Assembly: GCA_947594845.1 (NCBI GenBank)
Contig: CANQEI010000014.1
Location: 1-35,089 of the forward strand
Direction: 5' to 3'
DNA length: 35,089 nt
DNA from: an uncultured Clostridia bacterium
GTDB lineage: Bacteria; Bacillota; Clostridia; TANB77; CAG-508
Below, piece by piece: positions 1 through 7,903 of this stretch (position 1 is the stretch's first letter; every line of letters begins with the position of its first letter). The notes below the pieces were generated by a model. It was not told where the DNA came from. It searched no databases and was given only the letters and a program-made list of their open reading frames with translations. The position numbers were made by a program, and so were the translations under genes.

Positions 1-1485
1 AATAGTTATTTTCAAACAGGTTTAAAAAATTTAATGGATTTAGCAATTATAAATAGAGCAGAAAAAGAAGAAATGGCGTTTTTGGAAGGGGATTATATAA
101 AGGAAGATGAAATTCCATTTGATTTTACTAGAAAAAGAATGAGTGTTGTACTAAAAGACCAAAATGGAAAAAGACAACTAATAACTAAAGGAGCAGTTGA
201 AGAAGTTTTATCAATATGTTCTTTTATTGAAATAAATGGAAAAGTAGAAAAAATAAATAACGAATTAATAGAAAATGCAAGAAAAATATATAAAGATAAC
301 AATGATGATGGTTTACGAATGATTGCAGTGGCACAAAAAAATGAAATAAATGGAATAGAAACTTTTGGAATACAAGATGAAAAAGATATGGTTTTAATAG
401 GTTTTGTGGGATTTTTAGATCCACCAAAGGAAAGTGCAAAATCTGCTATTGATAAATTAAAGAAACATGGTGTAAAAACAATTGTATTAACAGGAGATAG
501 TGAAGGTGTTGCACTAAATGTTTGTAAAAAGTTAGGAATAGATACAGAATATACATTAACAGGAAGTAAAATAGATGAGATGTCTGATGAGGAACTAAAG
601 AGTGCTTGTGAAAAATGCTATTTATTTTCAAAATTGACTCCATTTCAGAAAAAGAGAATCGTAAAAATTTTACAGGAGAACGGGCATACTGTTGGCTATA
701 TGGGAGATGGAATAAATGATAGTCCACCACTTAAACAGTCAGATGTTGGTATTTCAGTAGATACAGCAGTAGATATTGCTAAAGAGGTAGCAGATATAAT
801 TTTATTGGAAAAAGACTTAAATGTACTCGAGGAAGGTGTAATAGGAGGAAGAAAAACATTTGCGAATGTAGTTAAATATATAAAAATGGCAGTAAGTGGA
901 AATTTTGGAAATATGATTTCAGTAGTAATTGCAAGTATTGCATTACCATTTTTACCACTACTTCCAATTCATATATTGATACAAAATATATTAAATGATT
1001 TTGCACAGTTAGGAATGCCGTTTGATAATGTTGAACAAGAATATATCGAAAAACCTAAAAAATGGGATGTAAAAAGTATTAAAAGATTTATGCTTTCTTT
1101 TGGATTATTGAGTACAGTATTAGATATATTATGCTTTTTAGTATTATGGTATGTGTTTAAATTTAATACAATAGAATTAGCTGCATATTTTCAATGTGGA
1201 TGGTTTATGTTTGGAATAATTTCACAAACATTTGTTATACACACAATAAGAACTAGTAAAATTCCATTTATTCAAGCAACAGCATCAAAGCAATTAAATA
1301 TTTCAACAATGGCTATTATACTTGCTACAATGATAATTGGATTTACAGGCATATCAGAAATATTTGATTTAAAACCAATGCCATATTCATATTTAGCTTG
1401 GATATTTATTTTAATTTTTATATATTTAATAATGGCACAAATAATGAAAAAATTTTATATTAAAAAGAATGATGAATGGATATAA
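1..1485 (+). CDS. mgtA: Magnesium-translocating P-type ATPase, C-terminal part (5' end outside window)
   Basis: The frame is open at base 1 and its first residues (NSYFQTGLKNLMD) match the internal MgtA/MgtB sequence, so the first ATG at 34 is not the start. The 494 visible residues cover the nucleotide-binding domain, the hinge and the C-terminal membrane helices. TGDSEGVA and GDGINDSPPL are the P-type ATPase hinge/phosphatase motifs. Hydrophobic helices near SVVIASIALPFLPLLP and after it form the C-terminal bundle. The phosphorylated DKTGT aspartate lies upstream of the window. The family takes up Mg2+ across the cytoplasmic membrane using ATP. The assignment to the Mg2+ type rests on the sequence after GDGINDSPPL (KQSDVGISVDTAVDIAKEVA) and on the opening motif, both characteristic of MgtA. 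The decayed XRE regulator gene follows directly. Confidence 0.9.
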   Translation, partial: NSYFQTGLKNLMDLAIINRAEKEEMAFLEGDYIKEDEIPFDFTRKRMSVVLKDQNGKRQLITKGAVEEVLSICSFIEINGKVEKINNELIENARKIYKDNNDDGLRMIAVAQKNEINGIETFGIQDEKDMVLIGFVGFLDPPKESAKSAIDKLKKHGVKTIVLTGDSEGVALNVCKKLGIDTEYTLTGSKIDEMSDEELKSACEKCYLFSKLTPFQKKRIVKILQENGHTVGYMGDGINDSPPLKQSDVGISVDTAVDIAKEVADIILLEKDLNVLEEGVIGGRKTFANVVKYIKMAVSGNFGNMISVVIASIALPFLPLLPIHILIQNILNDFAQLGMPFDNVEQEYIEKPKKWDVKSIKRFMLSFGLLSTVLDILCFLVLWYVFKFNTIELAAYFQCGWFMFGIISQTFVIHTIRTSKIPFIQATASKQLNISTMAIILATMIIGFTGISEIFDLKPMPYSYLAWIFILIFIYLIMAQIMKKFYIKKNDEWI

Positions 1486-1499
1486 ATTCATTTCCATAA

Positions 1500-1709
1500 A
1501 TTACATTATCTGATGCTTTAGACACACCAGTTAGTACATTACTTGGAGAAAATATTACTGAACAAAAAGAAGATTCATTAAGAGAAATAGCTGAAAAATT
1601 ATAAATAATAAATTTACAACTAGCACAGAAAAAAGAAACTAAAAGAAAAATTTGGAATTTTCTATTAAAATCAAAATTCTTTATTCTAATTTATTTGGGA
1701 TTTACATAA
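1500..1709 (+). pseudogene. Remnant of an XRE/HTH regulator (C-terminal end only)
   Basis: Read from 1500, the frame gives LSDALDTPVSTLLGE, typical of the end of the helix-turn-helix domain and linker of XRE regulators. After an in-frame TAA at 1608-1610 it continues with INLQLAQKKETKRK and a hydrophobic end, closing at 1707. The DNA-recognition part and any start codon are missing, with a TAA at 1497 just before the homology. This is therefore a dead 3' fragment, probably left by a deletion that joined it to the ATPase gene. Family recognition is from motif memory only. Confidence 0.6.
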
Positions 1710-1734
1710 ATAAAAATAAATGGAGGTGGTATGT

Positions 1735-2640
1735 ATGGATCCAAAACCAATAATTATACCAGATAAGAATTTAAGAATTAGAGATACTTTGGAATTAAAA
1801 GTTGTTGAGGCTTATGCTATGCCTAGTAGTACCTACGTTCCAAATGATTCGCATTGCTTTGTTGTTTCAATAGATCGTAAAGATTGTTGGCGAAATTATG
1901 GAAGATGTTGGGAGGATAAAGGCGAAAAAATTAAAGTAGCCGAAAATAATTCTTATTGGCAATGGTTAATGGATTTTTGCCCATCATTAAATTATCAAAA
2001 ATGTGGAATTAATTTTGGAATAAACGGAGTATGTCATACTTTTGCGAATCGTGAATTATTAATTGGAGAAAATAGTGCTAATGTTAAAGAAGCAATGAAA
2101 AATCATGTATGTGTATCAATTTTTGGAAAATATGGTTTTGGATTATCTCAATTAAAACAACTTTTAAAAGATTCATTTGATAGAACTATAAAGTTAGTTG
2201 AAATGGATGAATCCTTACTGCCTAAAGTATTAAGTAGAGTTGATGATTTTTTAGATGATGAAGTTGAAGCATGGTATAAAGTATTTTTAGAATATGTTGC
2301 AATGACTTCTATTGTTTTAGATAATCCAAAAACTAAGAAAGCTATACAAGAAATGATTATACAATTAGTCGAAAGTAGGGAAGCTTTTTATTTGAAACTA
2401 CTAGATGGTCAATATAGTGAAGAACAATTTAAAGGAATAATTAAAAATCTTTTGCAAGAAAAAGGAATAAATTTTCTCAATACCATTAAATCATATGGTT
2501 TGATTGATGATATAGAACTAGCTAATTATATTAAAAATTATAAACTATACTTATTACTAGTATTTAAAGCTATTGAAGAACAAAAACGTAGTATTCTAAT
2601 AACAGGTTCTTTAAATGAAGAACTATTAAAGAAAAACTAA
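1735..2640 (+). CDS. Uncharacterised protein with a GVCHTFANR motif
   Basis: 301 residues. I chose ATG 1735 because a GGAGGTG site at 1722-1728 sits at ideal distance; the earlier in-frame ATG at 1720 overlaps that site. The N-terminal half is rich in Cys and Trp (DCWRNYGRCW, YWQWLMDFCPSL) and contains GINGVCHTFANREL, a Gly-Val-Cys-His block reminiscent of a cysteine-enzyme active site. A KYGFGLS stretch follows it. The C-terminal half is helical and charged, ending LNEELLKKN. No signal peptide or membrane helix is visible, so it is probably cytoplasmic. I do not recognise a named family. Its neighbour 0.6 kb downstream is a transglutaminase-like protein, so a second Cys-dependent enzyme is a possible but unproven reading. 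Confidence 0.75.
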   Translation: MDPKPIIIPDKNLRIRDTLELKVVEAYAMPSSTYVPNDSHCFVVSIDRKDCWRNYGRCWEDKGEKIKVAENNSYWQWLMDFCPSLNYQKCGINFGINGVCHTFANRELLIGENSANVKEAMKNHVCVSIFGKYGFGLSQLKQLLKDSFDRTIKLVEMDESLLPKVLSRVDDFLDDEVEAWYKVFLEYVAMTSIVLDNPKTKKAIQEMIIQLVESREAFYLKLLDGQYSEEQFKGIIKNLLQEKGINFLNTIKSYGLIDDIELANYIKNYKLYLLLVFKAIEEQKRSILITGSLNEELLKKN

Positions 2641-2758
2641 TTATATTGTAGTGATTGTATGAAATACTTCTAATAGAAAAGAGTATAATATAGTTATTGC
2701 ACAAAAATATTTTTATTTATATAATAATTCAAAAGAAAAACGAAAGAATGAAAGTAAA

Positions 2759-3214
2759 ATGTCAAATATAAATTATGCAAATGCATACAAAGAAGTTTTA
2801 GTAGTAATAAAAAATTTAGTAAAGGAAGATTATGAAAAAATTCCTAAGGATTATATAGAATTTTTATCAGCCAATTGTAATAGAGATTATGAATTTAGAT
2901 ATGATAGTACAAAATCTCTTGATGAACAACAATTGCTAGATGAATCTAGATATATATTGTTTGGATTATTTGAAAAATTTGGAGCAACAGAAGAACAAAG
3001 GCATAAAATTGATGCTTTTAAAAATAATTATTATATAAAGCAAGAGGAGGAACGAAGAAAAAAATATAATCCTGATGACATTTTTAAAAATACAAAGCAA
3101 ACAGAAGATACTTCTGCAAATATACCTATTGCAAATACTAGTATAGTAGAATATAAAGAATCGTTTTTTAAAAAATTTATAAATAAGATAAAAAGTATTT
3201 TTCACATAAAATGA
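2759..3214 (+). CDS. Small protein with an amphipathic FFKKFINKIK tail (paralogue of the protein at 9264)
   Basis: 151 residues, unknown function. The start has only a weak purine-rich site upstream (GAAAG). The core (KDYIEFL, then RDYEFRYD, then a helical stretch up to EEERRKKYNPDDIFK) is followed by a Thr/Ser/Asn-rich linker. The extreme C-terminus is a basic-aromatic amphipathic helix, FFKKFINKIKSIFHIK. The protein encoded at 9264-9632 has the same order: EFMEFI, DEYQFYYD, EEKERLDKI, KYSYENLFPK, linker, VFKKFIRKIKEFFHINK. The two are clear paralogues. The tail could bind membrane or a partner protein; that is inference. The gene ends 43 bases before the transglutaminase-like gene, so the two are probably co-transcribed. 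Confidence 0.8.
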   Translation: MSNINYANAYKEVLVVIKNLVKEDYEKIPKDYIEFLSANCNRDYEFRYDSTKSLDEQQLLDESRYILFGLFEKFGATEEQRHKIDAFKNNYYIKQEEERRKKYNPDDIFKNTKQTEDTSANIPIANTSIVEYKESFFKKFINKIKSIFHIK

Positions 3215-3257
3215 TTTATTATAGGAAATATATAATACTATAATAGGAGAAAAATAT

Positions 3258-5108
3258 ATGCATATAGAAATAGATAATGTATCGGAATTACAGCTAGAAA
3301 AATTAGAAGATTTAGAAAAGAAGATTAAAATAGATGGTATAACAGTTTTAGGAGATTATAAGACATCTGTTGATTGCAGAAAATATAGACAAATATTGCA
3401 AAAATTGAATAAATTAACAGAAGGCATTGATCCTAACTGGAGTAATACAAAAAAATTTGTGTTAATTTATAGGAGAATTGCAAGTAATATTTTTTATGAT
3501 CATGATATTGCTGAAAAAGGACATAGAGGACAATGTACTGCAGAAGAAACAACTAATTGTAGAAATTTAATTAATGGATTGTTATTAGGCAAATGCGTTT
3601 GTGCAGGCTATGCAGAAATTTTGCGTAATGCTTGTTTATTAAAAGGTGTTAATGCAATTCAAATAGTTGGTCCAACAGATTCAAATGAAGCACATGCTTG
3701 GAACCAAGTAGAAATAGATGATGGCAGATGGATAGAAGTAGATTCAACATGGGATCATGATTGTGGAACTAGATTTATTGGAACAGATAGGGAAAAATTT
3801 TGGGAATCTCATAGAAGATATCATTCTTCAGTAATAAATGTTATAGAATCTAATGAGCATACTGTTTCAAACTTTGATTTAACAGAATTTATTAACGAAG
3901 AGTTTGGTTTAAATTTAACATATTATTCTGCAGAAGAACAAAAAGAATTCATAGATTTGCTTGATAAAAGAGATGCTAGAGGATTAGATATTACAAGGGA
4001 GTTAGCTAATTTATCAATAAGAATTGCAAATAGAAGACAATATGATGAAGAGTTTGAACAAGAAGTTGGGTATAAAATAGAAGATCTACGAAAAATGGGA
4101 ATTAGTGATCTAGAACTAGATTATGTAAAAGATAAATTTAACACAGAGACAGGAGTAAGAGTAGATAGAAGACTAAAATTGAGCCATATGTTTTCTGAAA
4201 TCGAGTCAAGAAAAAGACTGAATCAGAAATCTATACGTGAGTTTGAACAAGAATGCGGACATACAATAGGAGAGCTTCTTGATTTTGGATTTATGCCAGA
4301 AGAAATAAAAAATATGAAAGTAAAGTTCAATACTCAAACAGGTGAAAGATTAAATCGTAGAAAGATTGTTGAAGAGAGAATTGCAGGAAAACAAAAAGAA
4401 GCACTAAAAAGTGGACCAACTGTTGAAATTACCAAAGAGCAAAGTGAAATGCTAAGAGAACAAGGTAAAAATCTACATCCGGATACATTACGTGTTATTC
4501 ATCGAGAAGTAAAAGATGGTTATATAACATTTGATGAAGCTATAATATTGCTTAAATATAAAAATGGAGAAGAAACGAAAGAAAATGTAGAATCAATTCT
4601 TCAAAGTAGAAAAGAAATGATTGACAGACGCTTAAATGAAGAATTTGAACAAGAATGTGGGTATACAATAGAACAACTTAAAAAAATGGGATTTGAAATT
4701 CACGAAATAAAACGAATGAAATTAAATTATGACGGAAAAACAGGTAAAAAAATAGACAGAAAAAGGGTTGTTGAAGGTGCAATAAAGGAGTTACATAAAA
4801 AAATTGAGGAATTTGAGCAAGAGTGTGGATATACAGTACCACAACTTAAAGCAATGGGCATTGATGACAATGAAATTAAAAAAATGATGGGAAATAGATT
4901 TGACACAAAAACAGGTGAAAAAATAGATAGAAAAAGGGTTGTTGAAAGTGCAATAAAAAATCAAGGAAAAGAACATGACGGAATTACATTACAAAAAATT
5001 GGGAAAGGTACTTTAGAGGCTTTTAAGAAAAATCCGGGTGAAGCTGAAAGGACGTTTAGTGATTTGGAACAAGGTATAAAGAGAATGAATAGGGAAAATT
5101 CTCGATAA
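3258..5108 (+). CDS. Transglutaminase-like Cys-His-Asp protein with four C-terminal repeats
   Basis: 616 residues; AGGAGA lies at proper distance before ATG 3258. Residues about 60-185 form a transglutaminase/protease-like core: GKCVCAGYAEILRNAC (probable nucleophile C115), HAWNQVEI (H146) and VDSTWD (D162), the expected triad order. Residues about 264-307, 328-375, 461-508 and 517-564 are four copies of one unit, EFEQECGYTIxxLxxMG...EI..M...F(D/N)..TG....R..V. A helical insertion (about 380-455) separates copies two and three. There is no signal peptide, so a cytoplasmic role is more likely unless export is unconventional. Transglutaminase-fold proteins can be proteases, cross-linkers or deamidases, and the sequence does not tell which. 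The gene follows the small tail protein and precedes an LRR-like gene by 30 bases. Confidence 0.85.
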   Translation: MHIEIDNVSELQLEKLEDLEKKIKIDGITVLGDYKTSVDCRKYRQILQKLNKLTEGIDPNWSNTKKFVLIYRRIASNIFYDHDIAEKGHRGQCTAEETTNCRNLINGLLLGKCVCAGYAEILRNACLLKGVNAIQIVGPTDSNEAHAWNQVEIDDGRWIEVDSTWDHDCGTRFIGTDREKFWESHRRYHSSVINVIESNEHTVSNFDLTEFINEEFGLNLTYYSAEEQKEFIDLLDKRDARGLDITRELANLSIRIANRRQYDEEFEQEVGYKIEDLRKMGISDLELDYVKDKFNTETGVRVDRRLKLSHMFSEIESRKRLNQKSIREFEQECGHTIGELLDFGFMPEEIKNMKVKFNTQTGERLNRRKIVEERIAGKQKEALKSGPTVEITKEQSEMLREQGKNLHPDTLRVIHREVKDGYITFDEAIILLKYKNGEETKENVESILQSRKEMIDRRLNEEFEQECGYTIEQLKKMGFEIHEIKRMKLNYDGKTGKKIDRKRVVEGAIKELHKKIEEFEQECGYTVPQLKAMGIDDNEIKKMMGNRFDTKTGEKIDRKRVVESAIKNQGKEHDGITLQKIGKGTLEAFKKNPGEAERTFSDLEQGIKRMNRENSR

Positions 5109-5138
5109 AATTTTCAAAGTTAATAAGGAAAAATTAAT

Positions 5139-5732
5139 ATGATAAAAAGTAAAGATTTATTTAATTTAATAAAAATAATTTTAGAAAAAGATGAAATAGT
5201 AGAGGAAGATTTAGAAAAGGTAGAAGATTTAACATTAAATAAATATGAATTAGATGGAACAGAAACAGATATTGATTTAGATGAATTAGTAATGATAAAA
5301 AACTTAAAAACGTTAACTTTGATTAAATTTACGATAAAAGAGGAGAACATAACTAAAATAAATAATATTAAATTATTAAATACTGTTCAATTTACTAATT
5401 GTAAGTTTGAAAGTATAAATCCACTTAAACAAGAAATAGATAATATAGTCATAGATAATTGTGACAATGTAAAATTAAAAATTATAAATAATAATAAATT
5501 AATAAAAATAATTGGTTCTTCAATAGATATGAAACAAATAAATCAGAGTAGTAATATTCAATATCTATATTTACAAAATTGTGAAATAAGAAATATTATA
5601 GAATTATTAAAATATGATAATTTAAAGTTTTTAAGTGTAGATGGGAGTATAACTGACAATCAAGATTTCCTTAATATAATAAGTCAAAAAATTAATGTAT
5701 CATATGAAAAAGAATACCATCCAACAGATTAA
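5139..5732 (+). CDS. Leucine-rich-repeat-like protein
   Basis: 197 residues with an AAGGA site before ATG 5139. After a helical N-terminus (FNLIKIILEKDEIVEEDLEKV) come irregular units of about 20-25 residues with the pattern L..L.L..(C/N): LKTLTLIKFTI, LLNTVQFTNCKF, IDNIVIDNCDNV, IQYLYLQNCEI, LKFLSVDGS. This Asn/Cys ladder is the usual sign of a short leucine-rich-repeat solenoid used for protein binding. No signal or anchor is seen. Only 30 bases separate it from the transglutaminase-like gene, so it probably shares that transcript and may act on the same target or partner. Family assignment is by pattern only. Confidence 0.75.
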   Translation: MIKSKDLFNLIKIILEKDEIVEEDLEKVEDLTLNKYELDGTETDIDLDELVMIKNLKTLTLIKFTIKEENITKINNIKLLNTVQFTNCKFESINPLKQEIDNIVIDNCDNVKLKIINNNKLIKIIGSSIDMKQINQSSNIQYLYLQNCEIRNIIELLKYDNLKFLSVDGSITDNQDFLNIISQKINVSYEKEYHPTD

Positions 5733-5772
5733 TAAAAGAAAAAAGAAATTATAGGAATGAAAAGCTGCAATA

Positions 5773-5801
5773 TTTACAAAAAAAAATATTTATGCTACAA
5801 T
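5773..5801 (+). promoter_or_regulatory. Sigma-A promoter for the ASCH gene
   Basis: TTTACA (5773-5778), a 17-base spacer and TACAAT (5796-5801) with an upstream TG one base away (extended -10). Transcription would begin near 5808, giving a leader of only about 14 bases containing GGAGG at 5809-5813. Confidence 0.6.
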
Positions 5802-5821
5802 GCAAACTGGAGGTAGAAAAT

Positions 5822-6163
5822 ATGGAACATATATTAAAATTACAACCTAAATATTTTGATTATATTAACAATGGTACAAAAAGAATAGAATTAAGATTAT
5901 ATGATGAAAAAAGGCAGAAAATTGCTATTGGAGATACTATAATTTTCAAAAAAGAACCTGAATTGGAAACTACTATGAAAGTTAAAGTTATAGGCTTATT
6001 AAGATACAATACATTTGAAGAATTATTTGAAGATTTTAATATAGAAGTAATGGCTGATAAATCAATGACTAAGCAAGAATTACTAAATGTATTAGAAGAA
6101 TTTTATACACCAGAAGAGCAAAAAAAATATGGTGTCATAGGAATACGAATAGAAAAAATATAA
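5822..6163 (+). CDS. ASCH-domain protein
   Basis: 113 residues. ATG 5822 is chosen over the in-frame ATG at 5792 because GGAGG at 5809-5813 is eight bases before it and the 5792 codon lies inside the promoter. The whole protein is one ASCH (PUA-like) fold: LKLQPKYFDYINNGTKRIELR at the N-terminus, then GDTIIFKKE, a small helical insertion, and YGVIGIRIEKI as the last strand. ASCH proteins are thought to bind RNA or modified nucleosides; no catalytic role can be assigned here. The next gene, on the opposite strand and separated by a shared terminator, also begins with an ASCH domain (LEVRVGYP, GDTITFKDY), so two related proteins face each other. Confidence 0.85.
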   Translation: MEHILKLQPKYFDYINNGTKRIELRLYDEKRQKIAIGDTIIFKKEPELETTMKVKVIGLLRYNTFEELFEDFNIEVMADKSMTKQELLNVLEEFYTPEEQKKYGVIGIRIEKI

Positions 6164-6165
6164 TG

Positions 6166-6209
6166 AAAACACACTCAAAAATTCAGTTGAATTTAAGAGT
6201 GTGTTTTTG
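6166..6209 (+). terminator. Intrinsic terminator after the ASCH gene
   Basis: An 11-bp stem (AAAACACACTC 6166-6176 with GAGTGTGTTTT 6197-6207) encloses a second inverted repeat AAATTCA/TGAATTT and is followed by TTTTTG on the plus strand. The A-run at its left edge could let it serve the converging minus-strand gene too. Confidence 0.8.
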
Positions 6210-6231
6210 TTCTGTCTTGACGGATTGAAAC

Positions 6232-7044
6232 TTATTCGGGAAGTTTTCCGTTGTACACTAATTCACGAGAAGAGTTGTTATAGTAGCCTTCATCCATGGT
6301 TTGGGTCAATTCCCAATTGTACTTCTTGATAATATGCTCAAACATTGAGATTTTATAGTCTGCAATTGTTATGAGGGGTTTAGTAGTTCCGAGATACTTA
6401 AATGCACGCTCCAACATCTTGGTTGAGATATGTTTTCCGCGGTAGCTTTCGACTACGAGTAAAGTACAGATTTTGCTTTCAGTATCGTCCTTCTTTAAAA
6501 ATGCTACACCAGCTACAGCATTATCGACTGTGCAAATAATAACTTCGCCGGTACCGTTAAATACTCTAGGAATTTCTTTTGCCCAATACCACTCAAAGTG
6601 CTTAGGATAATCTTTGCAGATGTAATCTGTAACGGAATAAGCGGCTTGTGCAAATTTACCAAAAATCTTGTGGTTGCTGATGAGAGAACTTAATGTGTAG
6701 ATCTTAATGTCGTTTGTCTGTTTCCGAAGTTCAAACACGTAGACTCCTAAAATTTCCTTTTCTTCAGGATAAATCTCTTGATACATTTCCAAAGCTTTAT
6801 ACTTGGTGACACCAGGAATTGCTTTAGAAGAATCTTCGTTGTCGAGCATGTCAGGAAAATCTTCATAGCGAGTTACACGGATAACCTCAAACTTGGTGCT
6901 AGAGTAGTCTTTAAAAGTGATGGTATCGCCTTCTTGAACTTCTTTTATATAAGGATAACCAACTCTTACTTCAAGTGTCTTAATGCCCTTATTGATGAGG
7001 TTGTAGTATTCCCGTTTGATTCTCCAATTGTGGTTTTTACCCAT
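6232..7044 (-). CDS. ASCH domain fused to GNAT acetyltransferase
   Basis: About 270 residues from MGKNHNW. I prefer ATG 7044 because AAAGGACGG lies upstream; the longer form from ATG 7071 (279 residues) has no ribosome site. Residues 1 to about 108 are an ASCH domain (WRIKREYYNLINKGIKTLEV, GDTITFKDY, ILGVYVFELR). The rest is a GNAT-like acyltransferase: GEVIICTVDNAVAGVAFLKK, then CTLLVVESYRGKHISTKML, where RGKHIS is the acetyl-CoA pyrophosphate loop. The substrate is unknown; ASCH could bring an RNA or nucleotide substrate. The gene is visibly richer in G+C than its flanks, hinting at transfer. Its promoter overlaps a perfect palindrome at 7089-7109, suggesting repression by a dimeric regulator. 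Confidence 0.85.
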   Translation of the reverse strand: MGKNHNWRIKREYYNLINKGIKTLEVRVGYPYIKEVQEGDTITFKDYSSTKFEVIRVTRYEDFPDMLDNEDSSKAIPGVTKYKALEMYQEIYPEEKEILGVYVFELRKQTNDIKIYTLSSLISNHKIFGKFAQAAYSVTDYICKDYPKHFEWYWAKEIPRVFNGTGEVIICTVDNAVAGVAFLKKDDTESKICTLLVVESYRGKHISTKMLERAFKYLGTTKPLITIADYKISMFEHIIKKYNWELTQTMDEGYYNNSSRELVYNGKLPE

Positions 7045-7088
7045 AACATCAACCGTCCTTTCATAATGCATAGAGTTTAAAATTGCGA

Positions 7089-7126
7089 CATACTATAATT
7101 TATAGTATGATTATATTATAGTACAA
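7089..7126 (-). promoter_or_regulatory. Promoter with overlapping palindromic operator for the ASCH-GNAT gene
   Basis: On the minus strand TTGTAC (7126-7121), a 16-base spacer and TATAAA (7104-7099). The -10 lies inside a perfect 10-bp inverted repeat CATACTATAA-T-TTATAGTATG at 7089-7109, which fits an operator bound by a dimeric repressor. There is no GC-rich stem and no T-run, so it does not look like a terminator. Confidence 0.55.
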
Positions 7127-7333
7127 ATGGAAAAGAATGTAAATGATTATGTATACTATATTTAAAAATAAGAAAAGATGTCTTACAATGGGGAAATGTG
7201 TCGTTGGTTTTATTTTTTGTATAAAATCTTCTATTGTAATAATTTTCTTTAATTGATAGAATATATTTTGTAAAATTCTAAAACTCTTTTAATAAAATGA
7301 AATATAAAATAATTAATTTTAAAGGAAAAACAT

Positions 7334-7903
7334 ATGAGAAATTTCATAAGTAAAGAAATTGATAATGAAATATATACACTAGTTGATGAATATGATGATA
7401 TATTTGAAAATAAAAAAATATATTATTTTTATTCAGCGTTAACTAATCAAAATAAATTTTTTTACAAAGATGAAAATGAATTTATTCAAATTGTAAATCA
7501 AGAAGAAATTGATTTGATTGAAGATAAAAAAAATCTTAAAGAAATAGATTTTTTATTTTCTGAAGTAACTTTTATTTCTCTTTTAACTAGAATGAAAGAA
7601 CTTAGAAAATTTTCACCAGAAGAAAGAGAAGATTTTTTGAATGAACAATATGAAAAGTTAAGATCTTTAGATATAAAAGGCGTTGATTACGAAAAGATAA
7701 AAGAGGCAATTTACAGTAGAGGAGATGTATATGAAGCTAGTGATATTCCAGGTAAAGATGGTTTGTTCCATGTTATATCTCAAAGAATATATTTAAAAAA
7801 TGATTGTTCAAAAAGAACTAGATTGCATGAAACAATTCATAAAATTACTAATTCAACACTTAAAGGAAAAATATTAGGAATTTTAAGTAGACGGTTTTCT
7901 TGA
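7334..7903 (+). pseudogene. HExxH metallopeptidase, N-terminal part cut by a frameshift
   Basis: 189 residues from ATG 7334 (AAAGGA before it). The N-terminal 150 residues are charged and helical; then RLHETIHKI gives an HExxH zinc motif (H165, E166, H169). The frame ends at TGA 7901-7903 just after GILSRRFS. A one-base forward shift anywhere between about 7887 and 7900 leads to DGFLEAATENLAQK, which resembles the G-(F/L)-x-E-x-x-T-E helix of gluzincins carrying the third zinc ligand, about 20 residues after HExxH. Thus the break separates the two halves of one active site. The sequence CGG TTT TCT TGA would allow a UUU-to-UUU +1 slip, so recoding cannot be excluded, but a simple insertion is more likely. 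Confidence 0.75.

Noticed and set aside
34..1485. ATG 34 as the true start of the ATPase
   Set aside because: The frame is open to base 1 and matches internal MgtA sequence, so the gene is cut by the window edge.
5792..5821. Longer start of the ASCH protein
   Set aside because: This ATG lies inside the promoter spacer and -10 area, and the ribosome site fits ATG 5822.
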